Shown here piece after piece: positions 51,749 to 60,407 of a stretch of 64,000 nt of DNA. Numbering within the stretch: the stretch's first letter is position 1; each line of letters opens with the position of its first letter. The stretch lies in the NCBI GenBank assembly GCA_964423405.1, contig CAYREY010000005.1, positions 1-64,000 of the forward strand, in the 5' to 3' direction. The DNA is from Bog-950 sp964423405. Its GTDB lineage: Bacteria > Bacteroidota > Bacteroidia > Chitinophagales > LD1. The notes beneath the pieces are model-generated. The model saw only the letters and a program-made list of their open reading frames with translations. It was not told the origin of the DNA and did not search any database. A program made the translations under genes and the position numbers.

Positions 51749-51800
51749 TCGAATGATTTGAGGTTATGACGGGCAAGGTGGCAAAAAATTTTCGCTACTC

Positions 51801-51834
51801 AAAAAAAAGGGCCGCACCGTAAGGTGCGGCCCCC
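51801..51834 (-). terminator. Terminator of the cytochrome-monooxygenase gene
   Basis: GGGGCCGCACCTTACGGTGC followed by GGCCCTTTTTTTT on the minus strand makes a 12-bp GC-rich stem with an eight-T tail, 23 bases past the stop codon. Confidence 0.9.
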
Positions 51835-51856
51835 TGTTTTATATGCTAAACAGTGG

Positions 51857-53461
51857 CTACTTAACCACATTTAACTGTTTGGTACGTATAAGCCCACCGG
51901 TATTAAGGCTGTATAAATAATTGTCCGGTTGAAGGTGTGCGGTGTTATAGGTAACCGAATTGAAACCCATGTTTCCGGTGGCCTGTATTTCATCTACCAA
52001 ACGGCCGGTAAGGTCGTATACCCGCAGTTCTGCGCGGGTAGACTGTGGCAGGTAGTAACTAATAGTGGTTTGATTGGCAGCGGGGTTAGGTACGGCATCG
52101 TACAACTGCGGGGTACTTACAAATCCCGCTACGGTGTTGGGATCGTCAATAGCAGTAGGTTGTTCAATAATGCTGCTATCCAGCACCATGTTCTCATCGC
52201 CCGGCTGATAAACGAGGTATGAGAAATAAACCAACATCATTTCATCGGTAGTGGCTTCGCCAGAGCCCACCGGCTGTGGCGGGTTGCTGGGGTTGTGCGG
52301 ATTGTTGGATGTATTATCATACAACGCTATGCCATGGAACGTGCTGCCTTTGGGAAAGAATATCAGTTTCTGAAAGGTGTAAAAGCCCTGCCAGTGAAAA
52401 TCCCAGTCGTTTATTTTAATAAACGGTATGGTATCGCCTGCTGGTGTTTCGCCATACACCAGCCAGCTTTTGCATATCAGGTGAGCATGTGGAGCTACGT
52501 TAAGCAGCGATACACCCTGCACCGGCAGGTTGCTTGGTATGGTATATTCTGAATAAAAAGTTTTGGTAGCATTGGCCGGAATAGCAAGCGGTCCGTTTAC
52601 CAGGTTTGGTCCGTGATTAAGTGGTGGCTGTATAAAGATAGAACGCAGACTGGCAGTGCTCAGCTTTATATTAAGTTTGGTACTATCTGTTTTGCCGGCA
52701 CTACCAGCGGGGTAGTGAATTTGCAAAACCAAACGGCTGTTTTTGTGCAACGTAACACCCATGCCCGATGGGTATATAGTAGGCATCTGACCGGGCACCC
52801 AACCACCTACCAGCGGCGCATTATTAAAACCGGGGCCTCCAAAACTGGTATAACCGGGCTCGGGGGTATTATTATCCAGTTGCAGCGAACGCTGGTTACT
52901 GGTTGTATCTTCGTAAATAAGTATGTGGTGCACTATAGAGGGGTCGCCGGGTATGGCCTCTATGGCGGTCATAAACTGATCTTGCGATAGATTGGTGGGA
53001 ATAGTAAAACACTGGTACAAATCGTAGTTTACGTTAGGTACCGTAAAGGTGGGTATTTGTATTACTTTATCTACTGCGCCCAATACCGAACCGTTTGTAT
53101 AAACCGGTGCTGCCGGGGCTGTAGTTGTATCGCCGGGCAGGCCCCCGCCTACTATCCAGGCGTTGATAAGTGTAATTTCGGAAGTAGAAAGGTAGCGTTC
53201 ATCTTTATAATGGTTGTATTCTCTATCGGGCGGCCAGGGTGGCATTTTGCCCGATGATACGGCATCGGAAATCATAAACATGTGACTTTTGGCATCGCTG
53301 TATGTAGTAAGCGAAAACGGCGCCAAACCGCCCTGATGGTGGCAGTTGGTACAGTTAGCAAACATCAGCGGGGCAATATCGGTAGCCCAGGTGGGGGTGT
53401 TTTGCGAGAGCCCAATTTTAGCCAAGGCAAGCACACAAAACATAAGTAATAGTTTTTTCAT
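51857..53461 (-). CDS. Secreted cytochrome c / copper type II monooxygenase-like fusion, T9SS cargo
   Basis: The ATG at 53461 opens a signal peptide (MKKLLLMFCVLALAKIGLSQ); 534 residues. A heme c site CTNCH (residues 37-41) with a nearby methionine (GKMPPWP, M73) marks an N-terminal cytochrome c domain. The middle matches the ascorbate-dependent copper monooxygenase fold of peptidylglycine monooxygenase/dopamine beta-hydroxylase: H178-H179 in SIVHHILIYE, H249 in LVLQIHYP, H325-x-H327 in VAPHAHLIC and a methionine at 408/409 in DEMM, the order of both copper sites. The end (DAVPNPAANQTTISYYLPQS ... LNVVK) is a type A T9SS signal. It should be a secreted or surface copper-heme oxygenase; substrate unknown. 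Confidence 0.82.
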   Translation of the reverse strand: MKKLLLMFCVLALAKIGLSQNTPTWATDIAPLMFANCTNCHHQGGLAPFSLTTYSDAKSHMFMISDAVSSGKMPPWPPDREYNHYKDERYLSTSEITLINAWIVGGGLPGDTTTAPAAPVYTNGSVLGAVDKVIQIPTFTVPNVNYDLYQCFTIPTNLSQDQFMTAIEAIPGDPSIVHHILIYEDTTSNQRSLQLDNNTPEPGYTSFGGPGFNNAPLVGGWVPGQMPTIYPSGMGVTLHKNSRLVLQIHYPAGSAGKTDSTKLNIKLSTASLRSIFIQPPLNHGPNLVNGPLAIPANATKTFYSEYTIPSNLPVQGVSLLNVAPHAHLICKSWLVYGETPAGDTIPFIKINDWDFHWQGFYTFQKLIFFPKGSTFHGIALYDNTSNNPHNPSNPPQPVGSGEATTDEMMLVYFSYLVYQPGDENMVLDSSIIEQPTAIDDPNTVAGFVSTPQLYDAVPNPAANQTTISYYLPQSTRAELRVYDLTGRLVDEIQATGNMGFNSVTYNTAHLQPDNYLYSLNTGGLIRTKQLNVVK

Positions 53462-53579
53462 TAAAATAGTTTTCCTGTGTTTTTCCCCGAAAATAAATAA
53501 AACCATTTACAAAAAGGTTACAATTCAACCAACTGCTGTCTACACAATTACTTTTGAAGCACATTGGATTTTTACATAA

Positions 53580-53740
53580 CTGAATACCGATAACCAGCTT
53601 TTACCATCAAACTCCCATATTGGGCTTCGTTAGGATGTATACCTGTTTAATATATTAAATGGTGAAGGGCTGTAACAGCTATATTGCTTGTACTGGCGAT
53701 TGTTTCAGGAGAGCATGATATACACTCGGCTGGTTAAATC
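53580..53740 (-). pseudogene. Decayed copy of the 9.7 kb phosphodiesterase gene
   Basis: CCGATAACCAGCTTTTACC, ATCAAACTCCCATATTGGGC and GGTGAAGGGCTGTAACAGC match 9978-10130 in the same relative orientation with scattered substitutions and small deletions. The text corresponds to the end of the catalytic domain of the T9SS phosphodiesterase (VQADIAVTALHHLIYETG then IWEFDGKSWLSVF). Frame is not maintained and neither flank continues the gene. It is a small remnant of a paralogue. The rest of the 53462-53800 gap has no gene. Confidence 0.8.
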
Positions 53741-53800
53741 CCCCGCTCTTCTTCGTATTTTGCACAATCACTTCTACGTTTTAATAACCTACACCTACCT

Positions 53801-54520
53801 TCACTTCCGCCTCAACCGCTCTGCCATTGCCAGCGTATGTTTCAGTGCGCGTACATGGGTAAAATCGCCGTGGCCGGTTATTACATAGTTGGGCTGCAGG
53901 CATTTGGCCATTACCTTTCTTACACTATTGGCATACTCTGTTTTGTTGGCATCGCCCAGGTAGCCAAGGTTGCGGTCGTACACACTTTTTATAAGGCAGG
54001 CGCCATGCAATATGCGCTGCGCCTCAAACCATATCACTATGTTATCGGGGGCATGGCCGGGGCCGGGGTAGTAAGTCTCAAATAGGTATTTGCCCAGTGT
54101 AAAAGTAGTATCGCCGCTTAGTAAATACTGTGCGCGCTTATGGTTGGTTTTTGCACAAAGTTCATCGGTTTGTGCGGTGGTATAGGTTTTAATACCCTGC
54201 TGCCGGTAGTACTCCAGCCCACCGGTGCGGTCATCATGAAAATGGGTGGCAATACACATCACCACCTTTTTGTTATGGCGCTGTTGTATGCTATCCAGCA
54301 AGGGCTGAAACTGCGTGGTATCCCACGGGGTATCAAACATAGCCACGCCCTCATCGGTTACTACATACAGGCCGTTGGCCGGCACCTGATAACCCTTGTA
54401 ATCGTTATAGGTTGTATATATGTAAAAGTCTCCGGTAAGGTGGGTAATCTTTAGTGCATTGCCGGCCGTTAGCCCCGCAATTTGTACAAATAGTAATATG
54501 GTGATTATAAGCAGGCGCAT
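53801..54520 (-). CDS. Subclass B1 metallo-beta-lactamase-like enzyme
   Basis: The start at 54520 (MRLLIITILLFVQIAGLTAG) gives 239 residues with a signal peptide; a longer frame from 54553 would begin inside the -7 box. All B1 zinc ligands are visible: H93, H95 and D97 in ATHFHDDRTGGL, H156 in GPGHAPDNIVIW, C175 in LHGACLIKS and H217 in VITGHGDF. The Cys in the second zinc site distinguishes B1 from B3 and most other MBL-fold hydrolases. The family hydrolyses penicillins, cephalosporins and carbapenems in the periplasm. Activity is not shown; chromosomal B1 enzymes are common in Flavobacteriia and relatives. Confidence 0.9.
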   Translation of the reverse strand: MRLLIITILLFVQIAGLTAGNALKITHLTGDFYIYTTYNDYKGYQVPANGLYVVTDEGVAMFDTPWDTTQFQPLLDSIQQRHNKKVVMCIATHFHDDRTGGLEYYRQQGIKTYTTAQTDELCAKTNHKRAQYLLSGDTTFTLGKYLFETYYPGPGHAPDNIVIWFEAQRILHGACLIKSVYDRNLGYLGDANKTEYANSVRKVMAKCLQPNYVITGHGDFTHVRALKHTLAMAERLRRK

Positions 54521-54550
54521 TATTGGTTGTTTTTTTATGGGCAGCCGCTG

Positions 54551-54558
54551 CAAATATA
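54551..54558 (-). promoter_or_regulatory. Candidate -7 box of the metallo-beta-lactamase gene
   Basis: TATATTTG on the minus strand fits TAnnTTTG and lies 30 bases before the ATG at 54520. No TTTG is found at the usual -33 spacing. It argues against the longer frame starting at 54553. Confidence 0.45.
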
Positions 54559-54668
54559 GGGGAGGGTACTGTGTTTTTACCAGTACCTGTAATTATATAA
54601 TTATATAAAACACAGCCGCGCTTGTGGTACTGTTGTACCGGGCAGGTATTTTATTTTACATTTGGCTA

Positions 54669-55007
54669 ATGTCAATACAGTCACCGGGTAATCGTTGCAA
54701 TAATTGCGGAGCACCTTTGCAACAGGGCCAACAGGCTATAAACTGCGATTACTGTGGTAAACCCAAAACTGTGCCCGCCAGGGCAAAAATGAAGGCTACT
54801 CCATCGCTGCCGGCAGAACCCCAAAGTATAAAGACCAACGCCGGCTGGTATTTCCTTGTATCTATACTTATGGCAATTATAGGCCTTAATGTAGAACGGG
54901 ATAGCAATTGGTATAACGGGCTTGTACTGGTATGGTTTTTCTTCTTCTCTGCCAGTATGTTTTCGCTGGTGTGGTTTGTAATACGCAAAATATGGCGCGT
55001 ATTATAG
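54669..55007 (+). CDS. Zinc-ribbon membrane protein
   Basis: The start at 54669 (MSIQSPGNRC) gives 112 residues. CNNCG-x11-CDYCGK is a zinc ribbon near residues 10-27. Two membrane helices follow (AGWYFLVSILMAIIGLNV and LVLVWFFFFSASMFSLVWFV). Function is unknown. It is convergent with the transglutaminase-like gene, 13 bases apart. Confidence 0.7.
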   Translation: MSIQSPGNRCNNCGAPLQQGQQAINCDYCGKPKTVPARAKMKATPSLPAEPQSIKTNAGWYFLVSILMAIIGLNVERDSNWYNGLVLVWFFFFSASMFSLVWFVIRKIWRVL

Positions 55008-55020
55008 TACTGCCGGTATG

Positions 55021-56589
55021 TTATCGCACCACGCTCACCTTTTTAATGCTGCTGCCTTTTTTCTGTAAGTAAACGCCTGCCGGCACACCGGCAGAACTGT
55101 TTATTGCAGCCCCATCTATAGTATAAATACCATCGGGTAGTGTGTTGATTGATTTATTGTTTACCTCATTAATGCCGGTTACAGGGCTACTGGTAGTTAC
55201 TGTTAGTTTATCTATAGCATCTCCAAATACCTCAACCTGCAGCCCATACAAAAACGGATACATTAACTGGTTATAGCATAAACGAAACTCCACATCGGTA
55301 TATGGCGGAATAGAGCCGGCCGAGAGATATTGAAACTGGCCAGCTGTTTGCACGGGCTCTTCCTCGCGATCTGTAAAATCGGTAAAGTCTTTTTTATTGT
55401 AACGCACTATTCTGCTGTATCCTGCAGGAAAAACCGTATCGCCCACCATCACCGGGTTAGTGGTAGTAATAGTACTAATGGTCATGGGTAGTGCCAGGTC
55501 TTTACCCAGCACAACAGGCAAGGCTCCGGTTCGCACTTTTAAAACAAGCTCGTTGTTGCGGTAAGTTCTGGTGCGCATTAAGTTGGGAAGAGTGCCGTTA
55601 GTAACAACAATATTGCCCTTTTCAAATTCGCCCAGTGCTTCTGCCGAACTGCTTAAACCAAACCACCGGGCCATAATTTCGCCGGCCATTGTATAATCAT
55701 GTAGTAGTATGGCAGTGTTGGTACTATCAAACATCAGCTTGTTTAAGGCATCAGTAGTATCTATCAGCCGGGGCAGTGTGTATGACCATACCAGTTCAGC
55801 ACCCGGGCATAGTTTCCAAATACCGGATATTTCTACAGGTTGTGATTCAGCAACAGGCCAATATTGCATATCCATTAACTTCTCAAGATAGTCAGAAATG
55901 TCTCTTTCAGGAAAGAACGTAACCGAATCGGATCCAACCCCATGCCATACGTATTTTTTAAGATGCTGAGGGTGCTGTAACACGTCTTCAAACGACATCA
56001 GGGTACCATCTGGAAACGCGTTAATGGCATAAGGTTCACCGGGGTCTGCATCAAAACCTACCCATTTACCATCAATCTTAAATTCGACCAGTTGATGATG
56101 ACTACCCGATACAATGCGCACATCACTTGGATCAAAAATTCCGGCATCGATTAATGTGCGGGCTGCATAATAACGGAAGTTGCCACACTTGTAAGCCCCC
56201 GAGCCCAACGTAAAGCCGTTAACAGCATATCGCTTTTCGGCAAGTTGCTGAAAGAAAACGCCGGGACCATAATCAGCCGACTCTATCCAGAAGTTTTCAA
56301 AGGCAGGGCTTTTCAGTATCTTAAGCATTTCGTGCAAGGCGCCTATTTTGGTGCCGCTGGCAGCTAACCGTTCATACACCGATTGCTTATCTACAAAATA
56401 GTAGTCGCCGGGCTGGTCGAAAATAGTGAGCGGATAGAACGAGTGCGTTGCTGTATCAGCGTTTTTTATTGATATAGAAAACGAATCGAACGAATGGTGC
56501 CTTAAAGGCAGGGGCTGGGTAAACATACTAACCTGTGCAACGCAAATCATGCCTGTTGCCAACAGGAGTACCAAAAATATTTCTTTCAA
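55021..56589 (-). CDS. Secreted transglutaminase-like protein
   Basis: The 522-residue protein has a signal peptide (MKEIFLVLLLATGMICVAQ). The middle contains a Cys-His-Asp arrangement typical of the transglutaminase-like core: GAYKCGNFRYYAARTLIDAG, then VSGSHHQLVEFKIDGKWVGF and DADPGEP. The C-terminus (SINTLPDGIYTIDGAAINSS ... GVPAGVYLQKKG ... VSVVR) looks like a short type A T9SS tail. Bacterial relatives act as cysteine proteases or crosslinking enzymes at the surface. The match is by eye and the family is divergent. Confidence 0.65.
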   Translation of the reverse strand: MKEIFLVLLLATGMICVAQVSMFTQPLPLRHHSFDSFSISIKNADTATHSFYPLTIFDQPGDYYFVDKQSVYERLAASGTKIGALHEMLKILKSPAFENFWIESADYGPGVFFQQLAEKRYAVNGFTLGSGAYKCGNFRYYAARTLIDAGIFDPSDVRIVSGSHHQLVEFKIDGKWVGFDADPGEPYAINAFPDGTLMSFEDVLQHPQHLKKYVWHGVGSDSVTFFPERDISDYLEKLMDMQYWPVAESQPVEISGIWKLCPGAELVWSYTLPRLIDTTDALNKLMFDSTNTAILLHDYTMAGEIMARWFGLSSSAEALGEFEKGNIVVTNGTLPNLMRTRTYRNNELVLKVRTGALPVVLGKDLALPMTISTITTTNPVMVGDTVFPAGYSRIVRYNKKDFTDFTDREEEPVQTAGQFQYLSAGSIPPYTDVEFRLCYNQLMYPFLYGLQVEVFGDAIDKLTVTTSSPVTGINEVNNKSINTLPDGIYTIDGAAINSSAGVPAGVYLQKKGSSIKKVSVVR

Positions 56590-57300
56590 CTTACTATTAT
56601 TACAATAAACTAATTAATTGCAATAATATTATATTAATCAAAAAAATAAATACTGATTACAATCAGTAGTATCACAACCCACCAATAACCGGTAGCCCCA
56701 TCATTAACTGTTGCCTGGTATATTTATATATTAATGTCGCACCGGTTAATAAAAAAGCTGCATTTACACGTTTCAAAATATCCGCAAACATCAAATAATC
56801 AGTCTTTTAACAACAAAATTGCATCCTTTGCAATAAATACAGCCAACGGTTGTGGTACATCAAATATCATGTTGTTTACATCAGCATGGTTACCGATAAA
56901 ATTTATGTAGTGTTTTATAGTTAAACTATTAGCTAACTCTAATTATATTATAATTAAATAATAATATTAAAAACCAGTTTCGAGGCATAAAAAACACAAC
57001 ATACTGCTATTGCTTATCCATTAACCGGGCAGTTTAGCATTTTACAAGTAGTGTATTTTTATAAAACTATTACGGTTAAAGTGGGCAGCACTTCTGTTTG
57101 TTAATGGTACACCATACTGCTTTTATATCTCGTTTGCCCGCTACACACCACCAGGTAGGGTTGGCATTAGCTTATATGTGTTTTGTTTGATAAACTGCCG
57201 GGCAGGCAAAATACCCTATAGCAATAAAATTATGCCGGGTAATAAAGTGCTATAATGCATACATTAAAAAGTATGCATTAAGTTATATACTATAACATGG
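56590..57300. other. Long AT-rich intergenic region
   Basis: These roughly 710 bases are AT-rich and carry no plausible reading frame on either strand. AATGCATAC and GTATGCATT (57254-57279) form a 9-bp inverted repeat. No tRNA-like, riboswitch-like or terminator-like structure was recognised. It could hold an unannotated small RNA or simply be long promoter DNA for the gene at 56589. Confidence 0.45.
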
Positions 57301-57311
57301 TATTTATATCC

Positions 57312-57350
57312 ATAAAAAAGCCCCGCTTGTTAAAGGCGGGGCTTTTTTAT
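57312..57350. terminator. Bidirectional terminator
   Basis: ATAAAAAAGCCCCGC and a mirrored GCGGGGCTTTTTTAT flank a short loop, with T runs in both directions. It ends the small lipoprotein gene on the minus strand. Confidence 0.9.
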
Positions 57351-57367
57351 TAGTTGATGCTTTCTGA

Positions 57368-57562
57368 CTAGTGAGCAGCTGGAGCAGCAGCAGAATCAGT
57401 TGTAGCAGTTGCAGCAGCAGTATCAACTGGAGCAGCTTCTACCGGAGCAGCAGTTGCAGCAGAGTCTACAGCTGGAGTTTCAGTTGTTTCAGCTGGTTTG
57501 TTGTTGCAAGCTGACAGAACTACTACAGAAGCAGCTACGAAAGCGAAGAATACCTTTTTCAT
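57368..57562 (-). CDS. Small Ala-rich lipoprotein
   Basis: The 64-residue protein has a lipoprotein signal (MKKVFFAFVAASVVVLSAC, lipid on Cys19) and a low-complexity Ala/Thr/Pro-rich tail (PAETTETPAVDSAATAAPVE). Alanine codons are mostly GCT and GCA, unlike many neighbours that favour GCC, and the gene has a good promoter and strong terminator. These hint at high expression, similar to abundant small outer-membrane lipoproteins. Function is unknown. Confidence 0.85.
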   Translation of the reverse strand: MKKVFFAFVAASVVVLSACNNKPAETTETPAVDSAATAAPVEAAPVDTAAATATTDSAAAPAAH

Positions 57563-57602
57563 TCTCTTTAGTTTTTTTGGTTTAGGTTAATAAATTGACG
57601 CG

Positions 57603-57635
57603 CAAATATAAATTTCCGCCGCTGGTATTTACAAA
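57603..57635 (-). promoter_or_regulatory. Bacteroidota-type promoter of the small lipoprotein
   Basis: TTTG (57632-57635) and TATATTTG (57603-57610) on the minus strand are 21 bases apart, slightly long but with a perfect -7 box. Leader length to the ATG is about 35 bases. Confidence 0.55.
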
Positions 57636-57697
57636 TTTTCGTAAAAATATTTTTACAGGCCTTTTCTGGTATCTTATCGGGCTAAGCCTATTCCCCA

Positions 57698-59008
57698 TTA
57701 CTTCTCGCGGAAAAAGATGTTGATAGGCACCCCGGTAAAGTCGAAAGACTCGCGCAGCTTGTTTTCCAGGTAGTTGCGGTATGGTACTTTTATATGCTTG
57801 GGGTGGTTGGCAAAAAAGGCAAACGACGGGAACCTGGTAGGCAGCTGGGTAACGTACTTTATGGCTACCAGGCGGCCATCCATAGCTGGCGGGCTGTAGG
57901 CAGCTATAGCTTTCAGCATCACCTCGTTAAGTTGCGAGGTGGTTATCTTTTTACGCATATTGGCATATACCTGCTCTATTACCTCCAGCACCCTGAAAAC
58001 ACGCTGCCTCTCCTGCGCCGATATAAAGATAATGGGCACATCGTTAAACGGGGCCAGCTTGGCACGCAGCACAGCCTCAAAATCGCGCGCAGTGTTGGTT
58101 TCTTTCTCTATCAGGTCCCATTTGTTTACGGCAAACACTATACCGCGGCGCTTTCTTACGGCCATGCGGTAAATGGTCAGGTCCTGGTGGGTAATGCCTT
58201 TGGTGGCATCTATTACCACCACCGCCACATCCGATTCATCTATAGCTTTTACAGCCCGTATTACCGAGTAAAATTCGAGATTCTCGTGCACCTTGGCCTT
58301 GCTGCGGATACCTGCGGTATCTATCAGCACCAGGTTTTTGCCGTATTTGGTGTAGTGGGTATGTACCGAATCGCGGGTAGTGCCGGCTATATCGGTTACA
58401 ATGTTACGGTCTTCGCCCAGCAGGGCGTTTACCAGGCTCGATTTGCCCACGTTGGGCTGCCCTACTATACATACTTTAGGTATGTTCTCTTCATCCTTTT
58501 CTTCTTCTGTTTCGGCAGGCACGCGCTCTACCACGGCATCCAGCAGTTCGCCTGTACCCGAGCCGGTCATAGAGGCTATAAAAAACGTATTATCTATACC
58601 CAGGCTGTAAAACTCGTTGGCCTCGTGCATACGCTCCAGGTTATCTACCTTGTTTACTACCAAAAAAACGTTTTTCTGGTGTTTGCGCAGTATGTTGGCA
58701 AACTCATCATCCAGGGTGGTAATGCCGGTGGTGGCATCTACTATAAACAGCAGCAGCGAGGCCTCCTGTATAGCTATCATCACCTGCTCACGGATGTGTT
58801 TTTCAAACACATCTTTACTGCGGGGCACAAAGCCACCAGTATCTATTACGTTAAATATTTTGCCACCCCACTCGCACTCGCCGTATATACGGTCGCGGGT
58901 TACGCCGCTAAAGTCGTCAACAATAGCTTTCTTCTCGCCTATCAGGCGGTTAAATAAAGTGCTTTTGCCAACGTTTGGCCGGCCTACAATGGCTACGGTA
59001 AATCCCAT
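57698..59008 (-). CDS. der: Ribosome-assembly GTPase Der (EngA)
   Basis: The 436-residue protein has two tandem GTPase domains (G1 boxes GRPNVGKST at about 9-17 and GQPNVGKSS near 187; NKVD and NKWD as G4 boxes; DTGG and DTAG as G3) and a C-terminal KH-like domain (ending PINIFFREK). This double-GTPase layout is unique to Der, which acts in 50S subunit maturation. Length is normal. It follows era by 25 bases, so the two ribosome-assembly GTPases are one unit. Confidence 0.97.
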   Translation of the reverse strand: MGFTVAIVGRPNVGKSTLFNRLIGEKKAIVDDFSGVTRDRIYGECEWGGKIFNVIDTGGFVPRSKDVFEKHIREQVMIAIQEASLLLFIVDATTGITTLDDEFANILRKHQKNVFLVVNKVDNLERMHEANEFYSLGIDNTFFIASMTGSGTGELLDAVVERVPAETEEEKDEENIPKVCIVGQPNVGKSSLVNALLGEDRNIVTDIAGTTRDSVHTHYTKYGKNLVLIDTAGIRSKAKVHENLEFYSVIRAVKAIDESDVAVVVIDATKGITHQDLTIYRMAVRKRRGIVFAVNKWDLIEKETNTARDFEAVLRAKLAPFNDVPIIFISAQERQRVFRVLEVIEQVYANMRKKITTSQLNEVMLKAIAAYSPPAMDGRLVAIKYVTQLPTRFPSFAFFANHPKHIKVPYRNYLENKLRESFDFTGVPINIFFREK

Positions 59009-59033
59009 GGTACTGTACTGTTATATTTAAGGT

Positions 59034-59921
59034 TCAACCGGCGTTATAGCCAAAGTTTTTAAGCGTGGCCGGGTTGTTGCGCCAGTTGTCCTTTACTTTT
59101 ACAAATAATTCGAGGTGTACTTTTTTGCCTATAAAAGCCTCTATGGCTTTGCGGGCTTCGGTGCCTACCTTTTTAAGGGCTTCGCCCTTGTTACCAATAA
59201 TAATCCCTTTTTGCGAATCGCGCTCTACAAATATTACACAGCGTATACGGTCAATGGTGTCTTCTTCTTTGTAGGTATCTACTATTACTTCGCAGCTATA
59301 GGGTATCTCTTTGGTATAGTTCAAAAATATTTTCTCGCGCACTATCTCGGCCACAAAAAAACGTGTATTGCGGTCGCTTAGCTGTTCTTTATCGTAGTAC
59401 GGCGGCGATTCGGGCAACAGTTCTACAATTTTTTTAATAATCTTCTTAGCATTTATACCCGATGATGCTGTAATAGGTATTACCTCGCAGCCGGGTAGTT
59501 TTTCTTTCCATTCGGCTATCAGCTTTTCGGTTTCTTCTTTGCCGTACAGGTCTATTTTATTAAGCAGTACAAACGTGGGTATCTTGTTGGTCCGTATCAG
59601 TTCCAGCAGGTGTTGCTGCTCTTCATCTTTCTGAAACTTATCGGTTACAAAAATCAGTACATCGGCATCTTCAAAAGCAGTTTCTACAAAGTCGTTCATG
59701 GTACTTTGCAGCTTGTAGGCCGGCTGGTTAATATAGCCCGGCGTGTCAGAAAACACTATCTGGTAATCATCGGCATTAACCATGCCCAGCAACCGGTGGC
59801 GCGTGGTTTGTGCCTTGGGCGATATGATACTCATATTCTCGCCCACCAGTGCATTCATCAGGGTGGATTTGCCTACGTTGGGTAAGCCTATAATATTTAC
59901 AAAACCGGCGCGGTGACTCAT
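59034..59921 (-). CDS. era: Ribosome-assembly GTPase Era
   Basis: The 295-residue protein has a single GTPase domain (GLPNVGKST, DTPGYINQP, NKIDLY) and a C-terminal KH domain (RCVIFVERDSQKGIIIGNKG ... EARKAIEAFIGKKVHLELFV). Era binds the 3' end of 16S rRNA during 30S maturation. It is upstream of der in the same direction. Confidence 0.97.
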   Translation of the reverse strand: MSHRAGFVNIIGLPNVGKSTLMNALVGENMSIISPKAQTTRHRLLGMVNADDYQIVFSDTPGYINQPAYKLQSTMNDFVETAFEDADVLIFVTDKFQKDEEQQHLLELIRTNKIPTFVLLNKIDLYGKEETEKLIAEWKEKLPGCEVIPITASSGINAKKIIKKIVELLPESPPYYDKEQLSDRNTRFFVAEIVREKIFLNYTKEIPYSCEVIVDTYKEEDTIDRIRCVIFVERDSQKGIIIGNKGEALKKVGTEARKAIEAFIGKKVHLELFVKVKDNWRNNPATLKNFGYNAG

Positions 59922-59984
59922 AAAGGGCGGCTAAAATACAAAAGCATATCAAATACTACTATGTATCGCCGGCTTTCGGCTTAA

Positions 59985-60407
59985 TTAAGCGCTGCTGCCA
60001 GCCCTTTTTATACGCCATATGCCCCAGCCACAGGCTATAAGCAGCACCGCAACGGTGGCAAAGGTAAGCTGCAGCGGGTTGGCGGTTTGCAGCATCAGCA
60101 TTTGTATGCCTATCCATCCACCCAGTATAAACCCTTCTGCCAGCACCCCCAGCGGGTAGTACGGGCTGCAGGCCAGCATTAAGCCCAGCACCACCAGGCT
60201 ACCTGCACCGTTGGCCATTAGCAGCACTATACCTGGTATCAGGTAGGTATCAAACGGCGAATGTTCCAGATAGCTGAGCGGCATTTGCATACTGCCGCCG
60301 GTAGGGTCGGTGGCCAGTTGCCAGCCGCCGTACAGGGCACCAATGCCGTTTAACAGCAACAGGGTAACGGCTACAAGGTGCAGCACAACCGATAGCGTTT
60401 TTTGCAT
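59985..60407 (-). CDS. Integral membrane protein
   Basis: The 140-residue protein has four membrane helices (VVLHLVAVTLLLLNGIGALY, YLIPGIVLLMANGAGSLVVL, YYPLGVLAEGFILGGWIG and TFATVAVLLIACGWGIW). No family is recognised with certainty. It lies 63 bases upstream of era. Confidence 0.7.
   Translation of the reverse strand: MQKTLSVVLHLVAVTLLLLNGIGALYGGWQLATDPTGGSMQMPLSYLEHSPFDTYLIPGIVLLMANGAGSLVVLGLMLACSPYYPLGVLAEGFILGGWIGIQMLMLQTANPLQLTFATVAVLLIACGWGIWRIKRAGSSA

Noticed and set aside
57794..58957. Long 387-codon plus-strand frame
   Set aside because: It is wholly antisense to der, has tyrosine/histidine-rich sequence without any known motif, and mirrors the codon bias of der.
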